This document shows positions 46,742-57,164 of a DNA stretch of 64,000 nt, one piece after another. The position numbers and the translations under genes were made by a program. This DNA is from CAIWHR01 sp963816925 (GTDB lineage Bacteria > Pseudomonadota > Gammaproteobacteria > Burkholderiales > Casimicrobiaceae), in the NCBI GenBank assembly GCA_963816925.1, contig CAWFMY010000028.1, forward strand, positions 62,001 through 126,000, given 5' to 3'. The notes beneath the pieces are model-generated. The model was not told the origin of the DNA and ran no database searches. It was given only the letters and a program-made list of their open reading frames with translations. The stretch's first letter is position 1. The number at the start of each line of letters is the position of its first letter.

Positions 46742-47148
46742 CGATCTGGCGATATGTTGCCGCGGCGATGGTCGCGGCGCTGTTCCCCGCCTTCGCTGCT
46801 GCGTCCGCGATGGACGAATGCGACGACGCCGGCGATCGAGCGGCCGTCGCGAAATGCCTGACCAATCTCGACGGGGAAGCGCTCGCCTCCCTGAAGCAGG
46901 CGGAGACCGCCGCCGGGCGCGCGGCGCGCGACGTCGAAGTCGCGACCAAGCATCCCGGGGCGTACACCGCGTTTGCCTCGTCGTCGCGCGCGTTCGCGCT
47001 CTATCAGCAGGCGCAATGCGATTACGTCCGCGCGATGCAGGCGGATGCGGGCGCGCCGGCGGCCGCCGAGCCGACGGTTGCCACGCTCGCGCGCCTCGCC
47101 TGCCGGGTCGACCTCGCGCGCGAACGCATCGAGATTCTCAAGCCATAA
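46738..47148 (+). CDS. Small secreted LprI/DUF1311-like protein
   Basis: 136 residues with a signal peptide (YVAAAMVAALFPAFAAASA). The mature part has DECDDAGDRAAVAKCL, a helical region, QCDYVRAMQADAG and CRVDLARERIEILKP; the spaced cysteines and the C-terminal CRxxLxxxRIxxL pattern resemble LprI/DUF1311 lysozyme-inhibitor-like proteins. It is placed between trpG and trpD with a four-base overlap to trpG, an odd location for an exported protein. Function in tryptophan synthesis is not suggested by the sequence. Confidence 0.7.
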   Translation: MTIWRYVAAAMVAALFPAFAAASAMDECDDAGDRAAVAKCLTNLDGEALASLKQAETAAGRAARDVEVATKHPGAYTAFASSSRAFALYQQAQCDYVRAMQADAGAPAAAEPTVATLARLACRVDLARERIEILKP

Positions 47149-47163
47149 GGACCCGGAGCCGTC

Positions 47164-48204
47164 ATGACCCTATCCGTGCAGGACGCGCTGCAGCGCACGA
47201 TCGAGCACCGCGAGATCTTCCCCGACGAGATGCTGGCGATCATGCGCCGGATCATGAGCGGCGAAGTGACGCCGGTGATGATCGCCGCGCTGACGGTGGG
47301 CCTTCGCGTCAAGAAGGAGACCATCGGCGAGATCGCCGCCGCGGCGCAGGTGATGCGCGAATTCGCGACGAAAGTCGAGGTGCCCGACCGCGATCATCTG
47401 GTCGACATCGTCGGCACCGGCGGCGATTCTGCCCACACGTTCAACATCTCGACCGCGTCGATGTTCGTCGCCGCCGCGGCGGGCGCCCGGGTCGCGAAGC
47501 ACGGCGGCCGGTCGGTGTCGTCGAAATCCGGCAGCGCCGACGTGCTGGAGGCCTTCGGCGCCAACATCCTGCTTACGCCGCAACAGGTCGCGCAGTGCAT
47601 CGCCGAGACCGGGATCGGCTTCATGTACGCGCCGTCGCACCACAGCGCGATGAAGCATGCGGGGCCGGTGCGCAAAGAGCTGGGCGTGCGCACGATCTTC
47701 AACATCCTGGGGCCGCTCACCAACCCGGCCGGCGCGCCGAACCAGCTGCTCGGGGTGTTCCATCCCGATCTCGTCGGCATCCAGGTGCGCGTGCTGCAGC
47801 GTCTCGGCAGCAGGCACGTGCTCGTCGTCTACGGCAAGGACGGCATGGATGAGGTGTCGCTCGGCGCCGCCACGATGGTCGGCGAGCTCAAGGACGGCGA
47901 AGTGCGCGAATACGAAATCCACCCGGAGGACTTCGGCCTGTCGATGAAATCGAACCGCGGGCTCAAGGTCGCCGATGCGATGGAATCCAAGGAAATGGTG
48001 CACGAGGCGCTGGGCAACGTCGAAGGGACGCCGCGGGAGATCGTGATCCTGAACGCCGGCACGGCGCTCTACGCCGCCGACGTGGCCGACTCGATCGCGG
48101 AGGGCATCGAGCGCGCGCGCGCGGCAGTCGCCTCCGGGGCGGCGCGAAAGAAGCTCGACGCGTTCGTTGCGCTGACGCAGAAGCTCGGTTCCGCGAACGC
48201 CTGA
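47164..48204 (+). CDS. trpD: Anthranilate phosphoribosyltransferase
   Basis: Adds the phosphoribosyl group of PRPP to anthranilate (346 aa). Motifs: DIVGTGGDSAHTFNISTASM (PRPP site), VAKHGGRSVSSKSGSADVLE, YAPSHHSAMKHAGPVRKELG, NILGPLTNPAGAPNQLLGVF. ATG 47164 follows the LprI-like gene by 15 bases, and trpC starts 15 bases after its stop. Intact and typical in length. Confidence 0.96.
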   Translation: MTLSVQDALQRTIEHREIFPDEMLAIMRRIMSGEVTPVMIAALTVGLRVKKETIGEIAAAAQVMREFATKVEVPDRDHLVDIVGTGGDSAHTFNISTASMFVAAAAGARVAKHGGRSVSSKSGSADVLEAFGANILLTPQQVAQCIAETGIGFMYAPSHHSAMKHAGPVRKELGVRTIFNILGPLTNPAGAPNQLLGVFHPDLVGIQVRVLQRLGSRHVLVVYGKDGMDEVSLGAATMVGELKDGEVREYEIHPEDFGLSMKSNRGLKVADAMESKEMVHEALGNVEGTPREIVILNAGTALYAADVADSIAEGIERARAAVASGAARKKLDAFVALTQKLGSANA

Positions 48205-48219
48205 GCGGCGCTCGTGCCG

Positions 48220-49008
48220 ATGGAAGACATCCTCGCGCGAATTCTCGCGACCAAGCGCGACGAGGTCGCCGCGGCGATGCGGGTGCGGCCGATCGCGGAA
48301 ATCGACGCCGCGGCGCGCACCGGTCCGGCACCGCGCGACTTCGAAGGAGCGCTGCGCGCGGAAATCGCCGGCGGGCGCGCGGCGGTGATCGCCGAGATCA
48401 AGAAGGCAAGCCCGAGCCGCGGCGTGCTGCGGTCCGAATTCGATCCCGTGGGCATCGCGGAAAGCTACGACCGCGGCGGCGCCGCGTGCCTGTCCGTGCT
48501 GACCGACCGGACGTATTTCCAGGGCGCGCCCGAATACCTGTCCGCGGCGCGCGGTGCCTGCGGCCTGCCCGCGCTGCGCAAGGACTTCATCATCGACGAA
48601 TACCAGATCGCGGAATCGCGGGCGATGGGCGCCGACGCGATCCTGCTGATCGTCGCGGCGCTGGACGACGCGCGCCTCGCCGCGTTCGAGGCGCGCGCGC
48701 GCGACCTCGGGATGGCGGTGCTGGTCGAAGTGCACGACGCGGCGGAGCTCGACCGTGCGCTTTCATTCGACACCGCGTTGATCGGCATCAACAACCGGAA
48801 CCTGCGCACGTTCGAAGTCGCGCTTTCGACGACCCTCGACCTCGTGCCGATGGTCCCGGCCGGCCGGCTGGTCGTCACCGAAAGCGGCATCCGCGCGCCG
48901 TCCGACGTCGCGACACTCCGCGCGCACGGTGTCGACGCATTCCTGGTCGGCGAGGCGTTCATGCGCGCTGCGGACCCGGGGGCGGCGCTGGCCCAGCTCT
49001 TCGCCTGA
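48220..49008 (+). CDS. trpC: Indole-3-glycerol phosphate synthase
   Basis: Cyclises 1-(2-carboxyphenylamino)-1-deoxyribulose-5-phosphate to indole-3-glycerol phosphate (262 aa TIM barrel). Motifs: DILARILATKRDEVAAAM, AVIAEIKKASPSRGVLRSEF (catalytic Lys), LRKDFIIDEYQIAESRAMGA, LIGINNRNLRTFEVAL and VTESGIRAPSDVATL. ATG 48220 matches the family start; GTG 48214 would add two residues. It ends the trpGDC unit. trpF, trpB and trpA are not in this window. Confidence 0.95.
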   Translation: MEDILARILATKRDEVAAAMRVRPIAEIDAAARTGPAPRDFEGALRAEIAGGRAAVIAEIKKASPSRGVLRSEFDPVGIAESYDRGGAACLSVLTDRTYFQGAPEYLSAARGACGLPALRKDFIIDEYQIAESRAMGADAILLIVAALDDARLAAFEARARDLGMAVLVEVHDAAELDRALSFDTALIGINNRNLRTFEVALSTTLDLVPMVPAGRLVVTESGIRAPSDVATLRAHGVDAFLVGEAFMRAADPGAALAQLFA

Positions 49009-49076
49009 GCCCGCGGCGCCGGTGCTATCATGCGCTGCCGTTTCGGCGCGCCGCGTTGCCCCGGGAGACCCTCATC

Positions 49077-50168
<1,092 letters not shown>

Positions 50169-50202
50169 CATCTTCCGTCTTGCCCTGCCTGAGGAGAACA
50201 CC

Positions 50203-51492
50203 ATGTCGTTGAAAGCCGTCATCCGCGCGCTCATCGGAACCGCCGTCGCGCTTTTCGCGGCGCTCGCCGTCGCGCAAGCGCCGGTCGAGGTGCCGTTCTA
50301 TTACCCGGTCGCGGTCGGCGGGCCGATCACGAAGATCATCGACGGCCTCGCCGCCGACTTCGAGAAGGAAAATCCGGGAATCAAGCTGAAGCCGATCTAC
50401 ACGGGCACCTATCAGGACTCGATCACGAAGGCGCTGACCGCCGTGAAGGGCGGCGATCCGCCGGTGGCGTCCATCCTGCTCTCCACCGACATGTTCACGC
50501 TGATCGACGAGGATGCGATCGTGCCGTTCGACGACCTCATCAAGACCCCGGACGACCAGGCGTGGCTGCGGAGTTTCTATCCCGCCTTCATGGAAAACAG
50601 CCAGACCGGCGGCAAGACGTGGGGCATCCCGTTCCAGCGCTCGACGATCGTCCTCTACTACAACAAGGAGATGTTCAAGGAAGCGGGGCTCGACCCGAAT
50701 CGCCCGCCGGCGAACTGGAAGGAGCAGGTCGAGTACGCGCAGAAGCTCACCAAGCGTGACGCATCGGGCAAGGTGACGCAGTGGGGAATGCAAATCCCGT
50801 CGTCGGGCTTCCCCTATTGGCTCTTCCAGGCGCTCGCGATCCAGGCCGGGACCAATCTCATGAACAGCGCCGGCACGCAGACGTATTACGATCGCCCGGA
50901 AGTCATCGAAGGGCTCACGTACTGGGTCGACCTCGTGAAGAAATACAAGGTGCATCCGGAAGGCATCGTCGAGTGGGGCACCACGCCGAAGGACTTTTTC
51001 GAGCGCAAGGTCGCGATGGTGTGGACGACCACCGGCAACCTCACCAACGTGCGCACCAACGCCAAATTCGACTTCGGCGTGGCGATGCTGCCCGCGGGCA
51101 AGCAGCGCGGAAGTCCCACGGGTGGAGGAAATTTCTATCTGTTCAAGAAGTCGACGCCGGCGCAGCGCGACGCGGCGATGAAGTTCATCAAATGGGTGAC
51201 GACCCCGCAGCGCGCGGCGCAGTGGGGTATCGACACGGGCTATGTTGCGGTGCGCGCCGACGCGTGGTCGACGCCGGCGATGAAAGCGTACGTCGACGGT
51301 TTTCCCGCGGCCGCGGTTGCGCGCGACCAGCTCCCGTACGCGAAGGCCGAGCTCTCCACGCACGACAACCAGCGCGTCACGCAGGCGCTGAACGACGGGC
51401 TGCAGGCGGCGCTCACCGGCACCAAGACGCCCGAAGCCGCGATGAAGGACGCGCAGCGCGAGTCGGAGCGGCTGCTTCGAAGCTACAAGTAG
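50203..51492 (+). CDS. Extracellular solute-binding protein, UgpB-like
   Basis: A periplasmic type 1 solute-binding protein (429 aa). Signal peptide LIGTAVALFAALAVAQA is followed by VPFYYPVAVGGPITKIIDGL, FEKENPGIKLKPIYTGTYQD and STIVLYYNKEMFKEAGLDPN, as in UgpB. The C-terminal half has WTTTGNLTNVRTNAKFDFGV and a typical hinge region (FIKWVTTPQRAAQWGIDTGY). Resemblance to UgpB suggests a glycerol-3-phosphate or glycerophosphodiester ligand, but the specificity is inferred. GAGGAG at 50191 precedes ATG 50203. The gene is intact. Confidence 0.9.
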   Translation: MSLKAVIRALIGTAVALFAALAVAQAPVEVPFYYPVAVGGPITKIIDGLAADFEKENPGIKLKPIYTGTYQDSITKALTAVKGGDPPVASILLSTDMFTLIDEDAIVPFDDLIKTPDDQAWLRSFYPAFMENSQTGGKTWGIPFQRSTIVLYYNKEMFKEAGLDPNRPPANWKEQVEYAQKLTKRDASGKVTQWGMQIPSSGFPYWLFQALAIQAGTNLMNSAGTQTYYDRPEVIEGLTYWVDLVKKYKVHPEGIVEWGTTPKDFFERKVAMVWTTTGNLTNVRTNAKFDFGVAMLPAGKQRGSPTGGGNFYLFKKSTPAQRDAAMKFIKWVTTPQRAAQWGIDTGYVAVRADAWSTPAMKAYVDGFPAAAVARDQLPYAKAELSTHDNQRVTQALNDGLQAALTGTKTPEAAMKDAQRESERLLRSYK

Positions 51493-51511
51493 CCGGTCGA
51501 GGGTCTTGGCG

Positions 51512-52387
51512 ATGACCCGCACGGCCCAATGGCTGTACGGCTGGCTGCTGCTGCTGCCGGCCGCGGTGCTGCTCGCGCTCTTCACGCACTATCCGGCGAT
51601 TGCCACCGCGTGGCACAGCCTGTATTCGACGCCAAAAGGCGCCCGGCCGGCGAGCTTCGTGGGCCTCGACAACTTCCGCCAGCTCGCCGAAGACCCGATC
51701 TTCCACCAGGCCCTGGGCAACAACGTCTGGTATGCGCTCGGGACGATCCCGGCATCGATCGCGCTCGCGCTGCTGATGGCGACGTGGGTCAATGGGAAGA
51801 TCGCGGGCCGCGGCTTCCTTCGTCTCGCCTATTTCACGCCGACGATCCTGCCGATGATCGCGGTCGCCAACATCTGGCTCTTCTTCTACACGCCCGAGTA
51901 CGGCCTGCTCGAGCAGCTGCTGGGTCTCTTCGGCGCGCCGTCGCACAACTGGCTCGGGAGCAAGAGCACGGCGCTGCCGGCGCTGATGGTGGTGACGGTG
52001 TGGAAGGAGGCCGGGTTCTTCATGATCTTCTACCTCGCGGCGCTGCAGGCGATGTCGCCGAACCTTGCCGAAGCCGCGGCGATCGAAGGCGCGTCGCGCT
52101 GGTATTTCTTCCGCCGCGTCACGTTTCCGCTGCTGATGCCCACGACGCTGTTCGTGCTGGTCAACGCGGTGATCAACGCATTCCGGATGGTCGACCACAT
52201 CGTCGTGATGACACGCGGCGGGCCGGACAACGCCACGGCGTTGCTGCTCTACTACATCTACATGGTCGGCTTCCGGTTCCAGGACTCGGCGTACGCCGCG
52301 GCGCTGACGATGGTGCTGCTCGCGATCCTGGGACTGATGGCGCTCGCGCAATTCGGCTTTCTCGAGCGCCGCGTCCATTACCAATGA
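51512..52387 (+). CDS. ABC transporter permease, UgpA-like
   Basis: A 291-residue inner-membrane permease with six expected spans, starting WLYGWLLLLPAAVLLALFTH. The EAA loop for contact with the ATPase is ALQAMSPNLAEAAAIEGASR, followed by FFRRVTFPLLMPTTLFVLVN. ATG 51512 has GAGGG eight bases upstream; TTG 51506 is less likely. It follows the binding-protein gene by 19 bases. The stop lies at the start of a dispersed repeat. Confidence 0.92.
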   Translation: MTRTAQWLYGWLLLLPAAVLLALFTHYPAIATAWHSLYSTPKGARPASFVGLDNFRQLAEDPIFHQALGNNVWYALGTIPASIALALLMATWVNGKIAGRGFLRLAYFTPTILPMIAVANIWLFFYTPEYGLLEQLLGLFGAPSHNWLGSKSTALPALMVVTVWKEAGFFMIFYLAALQAMSPNLAEAAAIEGASRWYFFRRVTFPLLMPTTLFVLVNAVINAFRMVDHIVVMTRGGPDNATALLLYYIYMVGFRFQDSAYAAALTMVLLAILGLMALAQFGFLERRVHYQ

Positions 52388-52447
52388 GCGCGCAGGGCCG
52401 CCCCAAGCGCGAATCGGTCCGCCTCCGGGGGACGGCGCGCGGCGCCA
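52384..52447 (+). repeat. Dispersed intergenic repeat, copy 2
   Basis: ATGAGCGCGCAGGGCCGCCC here matches the start of the element at 21417-21351 (minus strand) except for one base; the GC-rich ends (CCTCCGGGGGACGGCGCGCG and CTCGGGGGGCAGCGCAGCGG) are also related. The copy fills the gap between the two permease genes and includes the first permease's stop codon. Confidence 0.5.
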
Positions 52448-52460
52448 AGGGGGCACACTC

Positions 52461-53289
52461 ATGACGCACGTTTACGATTCGCGCGGCATTCTGCACGGCG
52501 TCGAGACGGCAGGCGCGTGGCTCCTCGGCCTCCTCTGGGTGCTCCCGCTCGCCTACGCGTTCTGGACCGCTTTTCACCCGGGCGAATTTCTCGACGCGCT
52601 TCGTCCTCTCCGCGCCGCTGACCCTCGATAATTTCGTCCGCGCCTGGCAGGCCGCCCCGTTCGCGCGGTACTTCCTCAACACGACGCTGCTGGTGACGAT
52701 GGTTCTGGCGGCGCAGCTCGTGCTGGTGACGCTCGCCGCGTACGCGTTCGCGCGGTTCGAGTTTCCGGGGCGCGGCGTGCTGTTCGCGCTCGTTCTCGTC
52801 CAGCTCATGATCATGCCCGACGTGCTCATCGTCGAGAATTATCGGACGATGGCCGCGCTGGGTCTCAAGGACACGATCCTCGCGATCGGCCTTCCGTACA
52901 TGGCGAGCGCCTTCGGGATCTTCCTGCTGCGGCAGACGTTCAAGACGGTGCCGAAAGAGCTCGACGAAGCGGCGCGCATCGAGGGCTGCGGGCCGCTCGC
53001 CGTGCTGTGGAAGGTCTATGTCCCTCTTGCCCGTCCGGTCTATCTCGCCTATGCGCTGGTCAGCGTGAGCTTTCACTGGAATAATTTCCTCTGGCCGCTC
53101 ATCATCACCAATTCCGTGGAGTCGAGGCCGCTGACGGTCGGCCTGCAGGTGTTTTCGTCGACCGACCAGGGGATCGACTGGTCTATCATTACGGCGGCGA
53201 CGCTGCTGACCACGGCCCCGCTGCTGATCGCGTTCCTTTTGTTCCAACGCCAATTCGTGCAGTCGTTCATGAGGGCCGGGATCCGATGA
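52461..53289 (+). CDS. ABC transporter permease, UgpE-like (one frameshift)
   Basis: About 275 residues. It begins MTHVYDSRGILHGVETAGAW with a first span LLGLLWVLPLAYAFWTAF. An extra T in GAATTT near 52588 shifts the frame; removing it gives GEFSTRFVLSAPLTLDNFVR and joins the main part. The EAA loop is VPKELDEAARIEGCGPLAVL. As the second permease it completes a UgpA/UgpE-like heterodimer. It ends four bases into the next gene (ATGA overlap at 53286). Confidence 0.88.
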
Positions 53290-54144
53290 AGATCATCACG
53301 TGGAACACGCAGTGGTGCTGCGGCATCGACGGCCGCGTCGACCCCGCGCGGATCGTGAGCGAGGCGAAACGGCTCGCCGACTTCGACGTGCTGTGCCTGC
53401 AGGAGATCGCGTCCAACTATCCGCATCCGCGGCTTGCCGGCAGCGCAGGCGAGGACCAGTTCGCCGCGATCGCGGGGCTCCTGCCCGGGTACACTGCGAT
53501 TCCGGGCATTGCGGTCGACCACCCGGGAGAGAACGGGACGCGCCGGTATTTCGGCAACATGATCCTGTCGCGGCTGCCGGTGCGGCAGGTCTTCCGGCAT
53601 CTGCTGCCGTTCCCGGTCGAGCCCGGCGTCAACGGCATGCCGCGCATTGCGCTCGAAGCGGCGATCGTCGCGCCGTTCGGCGAGGTGCGCGTGATCACGA
53701 CGCACATCGAGTGGTATTCGAAGGTGCAGCGCACGGCGCAGATCGAGGCGTTGCGCGCGATCTACGCAGACGGCCGCGCCTATGCGGAAAAAGGCCCGAT
53801 CACCGACACGTCGGGCGGCCCATTCCACACCCACCTGCGGCCGGCGCCTACGATCATCACCGGCGATTTCAACCTCGAGCCGGTCGATCCGCTCCACGCG
53901 CGGATGAAGGCGCCGTTCGCCGACGGAACGCCGCCGCTTCGTCGATGCGTGGGAAGCGCTCAATCCGGGGAAGCCGCACCCGTCCACGTTCTGCATCTAC
54001 ATGAAGATGGAGCCCGGCGGGCCGGAGCTTCACTGCGATTTCTATTTCGTCAGCGCCGACCTGCGGCCGCGCCTGAAGTCGATCCGCGTCGACCAGCAAA
54101 CGCAAGCGTCAGATCACCAGCCGGTGATTCTTGAGCTGGGCTAG
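53286..54144 (+). CDS. Endonuclease/exonuclease/phosphatase (EEP) family hydrolase (one frameshift)
   Basis: A 285-residue metal-dependent phosphodiesterase once an inserted C near 53940 is removed (PPFVDAWEALNPGKPH). EEP motifs: IITWNTQWCCGIDG, VLCLQEIASNYPHP, VITTHIEWYSKVQ, IITGDFNLEPVDP and the C-terminal ASDHQPVILELG. No signal peptide, so cytoplasmic. It overlaps the last permease gene, the position where ugpQ (glycerophosphodiesterase) lies in Ugp operons, so it may hydrolyse an imported phosphodiester. That role is inferred from position. Confidence 0.85.
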
Positions 54145-54155
54145 CGCGAGCGGCG

Positions 54156-54208
54156 AGCCGGGGCCCCGGCTGAAGGCGAGGGGGAGCGAGCGATCGCGAG
54201 TCGCTCCC
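54156..54208 (+). repeat. Two perfect inverted repeats in a convergent gap
   Basis: AGCCGGGG/CCCCGGCT (54156-54171) and GGGAGCGA/TCGCTCCC (54182-54189 with 54201-54208) are strong hairpins between two converging genes. Neither has a T-run, so they are not classical intrinsic terminators; they could still stabilise or end the two transcripts. The gap 54145-54259 has no gene. Confidence 0.5.
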
Positions 54209-54259
54209 AGCGGCCGACGGAAGCGGTGCCGCGAATGAACCGGCAGCGCGGAGGCCGCG

Positions 54260-55270
54260 CTAACGGCCCGGCGGCGGGCCCTTTAGCGCGCGCATCAGTC
54301 GCTGCCACGGCAGCGTCAGCCACCAGCGAAAGCTCGCGCGGCGCGAGATTTCCTCGACGAGACGGTCGCGCATCGTCCAGCCCTCCGCGATGACGGAGTC
54401 GCGCTGCTCGACGTCCGCAATGCGTCCGGCCTGCACGGCGGCCAGCTCCCGGCGCAGCTCGCCAATCAGGTCCGATTGGGCCCGCTGCCCCGCAACGTGG
54501 GCGCGCGTCACCTTTTCGTAGTCGCGGTACATCCACTCGTCGCGGTCGGCCAGCACCGACATGCGCGGCGCGAGCGCGGCGATCGTCTCCGCGCTGCCGC
54601 TCGCCAGCACGATGAAGTAGAGCGGGCGCGCGTGACCGGGCGACGGCGCGTCCGCCGCCGTTTCCGAAACTTCGAAGATCTCTGCGGCGGCATGCCCCTG
54701 CTCGGGCCACACGACCGAGAAAAAACTCGGGCGCTGGCCGTACCAGGAAGCGTGGGGAAAGCGCGCGCCGATCAACGCGGCAAGCTCGTCGCGATAGAGC
54801 TCGCGCACGTGGAATTCGTTGACGTGGTCGCGCTGGTCGGAGTACTCGGCCCTGTTGGGGCACGACAGCACGACGAAGCCGCCGGGCCGCAGCACGCGCC
54901 GCACCTCGTCGAGAAAGGCCTCCTGCGCCGCGATGTGCTCGAGCGTCTCGAACGACACGACGACGTCGAACGATGCGTCGGCAAACGGCAGCGCCGCGCA
55001 GTCGGCCTCGCGGAAATCGAGGTTCGGCTGCGCCGCGTAACACGCGCGTGCATGGGCAATCGCGGCAGCGGCGATGTCGGCGCCAGTCACGCGCGCCGCA
55101 TGCCGCGCGATGAGCGCGCTGCCGTAGCCTTCGCCGCACGCGATGTCGAGGACCTCGCGGCCGGCGACGAGCGGCGCGACGAAATGGTAGCGGTGCCAGT
55201 GCTCGTACCAGATCTCGCCCGCGGTACCGGGCACGAAGCGCTCGCCGGTGAACGGAAGCTCGTCGTTCAT
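54260..55270 (-). CDS. Class I SAM-dependent methyltransferase with coiled-coil tail
   Basis: 336 residues. The N-terminal part has LPFTGERFVPGTAGEIWYEH, common to methyltransferases of surface-polysaccharide clusters. SAM motif I is VLDIACGEGYGSALIARHAA, followed by FDVVVSFETLEHIAAQEAF and RPGGFVVLSCPNR. The C-terminal 90 residues are helical (IGELRRELAAVQAGRIADVE), ending FRWWLTLPWQRLMRALK. Start ATG 55268-55270. It is adjacent to another methyltransferase gene on the same strand; no glycosyltransferase is present, so the target is unknown. Confidence 0.82.
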   Translation of the reverse strand: MNDELPFTGERFVPGTAGEIWYEHWHRYHFVAPLVAGREVLDIACGEGYGSALIARHAARVTGADIAAAAIAHARACYAAQPNLDFREADCAALPFADASFDVVVSFETLEHIAAQEAFLDEVRRVLRPGGFVVLSCPNRAEYSDQRDHVNEFHVRELYRDELAALIGARFPHASWYGQRPSFFSVVWPEQGHAAAEIFEVSETAADAPSPGHARPLYFIVLASGSAETIAALAPRMSVLADRDEWMYRDYEKVTRAHVAGQRAQSDLIGELRRELAAVQAGRIADVEQRDSVIAEGWTMRDRLVEEISRRASFRWWLTLPWQRLMRALKGPPPGR

Positions 55271-55346
55271 GCCGGCAATTCTACGCGGGCGCGCCGCGCT
55301 CTGCCGCGATCCGGATCGAACCCGGCCGGAACGCGCGCGGGAGGCG

Positions 55347-56397
55347 TCATCGGGTGAATACGATGATGCCGGTCGGGCACAGGTGACGCTTGAGGTCGGG
55401 AGCAATCGAACGGTCGAATTCCCGCACGGCGGCCTCGACCGGCTCCGGAATCGTCAACGCCGCGTTTCCGCTGTCCGCGAGAACGCTGCGGAACGCAACC
55501 TCGTACACCTCGGGACAGGTCCAGCTGCACGGGATGGATCTCGACTTTCGAAAGGCCCAGCTCCGTTGCGAGCTGCATGAGATACGGTTCGTCGAATATC
55601 CACTTGTCGTCGAGGAGCGCGGTCCACGGCTTCGGCGCCGGCGGCCCCAGCCGGCACTGGATATCGAGCCGCAGCACCTTCATCAGGCGCGCGAGCGGAC
55701 CATCGGCGTCCCCCGAGGCCGCAAGAACCTCGAGCACGCGCGCATAGACCATGGCCATGACGAGCGACCCCGCCTCGAGCGGCTCGACGAGGATCAGCTT
55801 GCCCCCGGGCTTGAGGCTGTCCGCGACGTTCGCAAGCGCCGCGCGCGGGTCGAGCAGGTGATGCAGGATCGCGGCACCGAGAACGAGATCGAAATTGCCG
55901 GCGCGGAAGAACCGCCGGTGGAGGTCGAAGCAGAAGGGCCGCACGCGACCGCGCAACTCGGCGCGCGATTCGACGAAGTTTCCGAGCAGGCGCAGAAGCT
56001 GCGGCGAAATGTCGGTGGCGAAGATCTCGGCACCCGGAAGCAGGCGGCAGGCCGCGAACACGCTGCTGCCGCCGCCGGAGCCTATGTCCTGCACGCGCAT
56101 CGGCGCGTCCCGGTCGACTCCCGCGAGCGTCAGGCAGCGCGCGACGAGGTCGACGAAATCGAGGCGCTCGAAATAGCGCTGGTGATAGGTGTCGGCGTCC
56201 TCGATGAACTGGCTCGTCACATGGATCGGCGACCACGCCCGGTCGATGAGAACCGGTCCGTCGCGATAGACGCGCACGCCGGGCGCCAGCAGTTGCTCGT
56301 GGCCCGGCTCGTCCGGCGCCGAAACCTTGCGCAGCGCCGATCGCAGGTCGATGCGGGTGCGCAGCAACCGCCGCAAGTGCGCTTTCAATGTCCACAT
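55347..56397 (-). CDS. Class I SAM-dependent methyltransferase (one frameshift)
   Basis: About 349 residues after removing one C near 55518 (LSEVYEVAFRSVLADSG instead of a run-on). SAM motif I is VQDIGSGGGSSVFAACRLLP; DLVLGAAILHHLLDPRAAL and KPGGKLILVEPLEAGSLVM follow, typical of methyltransferases with small-molecule or lipid substrates. It ends PDLKRHLCPTGIIVFTR. ATG 56395-56397 (MWTLKAHLRRLLRTRI) is used. It lies between trmB and the coiled-coil methyltransferase, both on the same strand. Substrate unknown. Confidence 0.75.
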
Positions 56398-56423
56398 TGC
56401 GCGAATGCGCCGTTGATCCCGAG

Positions 56424-57164
56424 CTACGGCAAAGCCCGGGGTTCGCGGCGCCGACGGAAAATGATGTCGCGGACCACATGTCCGAGCCGCAGGCCGCGGG
56501 TCTCGAACTTGGTCAGCGGCCGGTACGCGGGGCGCGGCGCGAAGCCGGCGGCGACATTCTCGAGCAACGCTTCGCCGGAAAACACGGCGAGAATCTCCTC
56601 GGCATAGTCCTCCCAATCTGTCGCGGCGTGCACGTAGCCGCCCGGCGCAATCCGCAATGCAAGCTCGCGCACGAACGCGGACTTGAGGAGCCGGCGCTTG
56701 TGGTGGCGCTTTTTCGGCCAGGGATCCGGAAAGAAGACGTGGATGCCGGCGAGCGATGCGGGCGGAATCATCGCCGCGATCACCTCGACCGCGTCGTGCC
56801 GGATGACGCGCACGTTCGAAAGCCCGAGCTCGTCGATGCGCTTCAGCAAGCCACCCACCCCAGGGCCGTGGACTTCGATGCCGAGGAAATTTTCGCCGGC
56901 GCGCTCCTGCGCGATGACGGCCGTCGTCTCGCCCATGCCGAAGCCGATCTCGAGGATCGTCGGCGCGTGCCGAGCGAACAGGCGGTCGTAGTCGAGCGCG
57001 GACGAAGCAAAAGGAACACCGAAACGCGGCAGCAGCTCGTCGAGCGCGCGCTGCTGCGCCGGCGACATCCGTCCCTGGCGAAGCACGAACGAGCGCACGG
57101 GCCGCAGAAGCGGCGCGCCGTCCTCGCTTCCGCGCTCGATCATCGGCGCGGCATCATGGGGCAT
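56424..57164 (-). CDS. trmB: tRNA (guanine-N7-)-methyltransferase
   Basis: Makes m7G46 in the variable loop of tRNAs (246 aa). Motifs: ILEIGFGMGETTAVIAQERA (SAM), VRVIRHDAVEVIAAMIP, HVFFPDPWPKKRHHKRRLLK (catalytic signature) and TKFETRGLRLGHVVRDIIF. ATG 57164 overlaps the upstream gene by 11 bases; ATG 57143 is an alternative. The order thiS–thiG–(secreted protein)–trmB is common in Betaproteobacteria. The gene is intact. Confidence 0.93.
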   Translation of the reverse strand: MPHDAAPMIERGSEDGAPLLRPVRSFVLRQGRMSPAQQRALDELLPRFGVPFASSALDYDRLFARHAPTILEIGFGMGETTAVIAQERAGENFLGIEVHGPGVGGLLKRIDELGLSNVRVIRHDAVEVIAAMIPPASLAGIHVFFPDPWPKKRHHKRRLLKSAFVRELALRIAPGGYVHAATDWEDYAEEILAVFSGEALLENVAAGFAPRPAYRPLTKFETRGLRLGHVVRDIIFRRRREPRALP

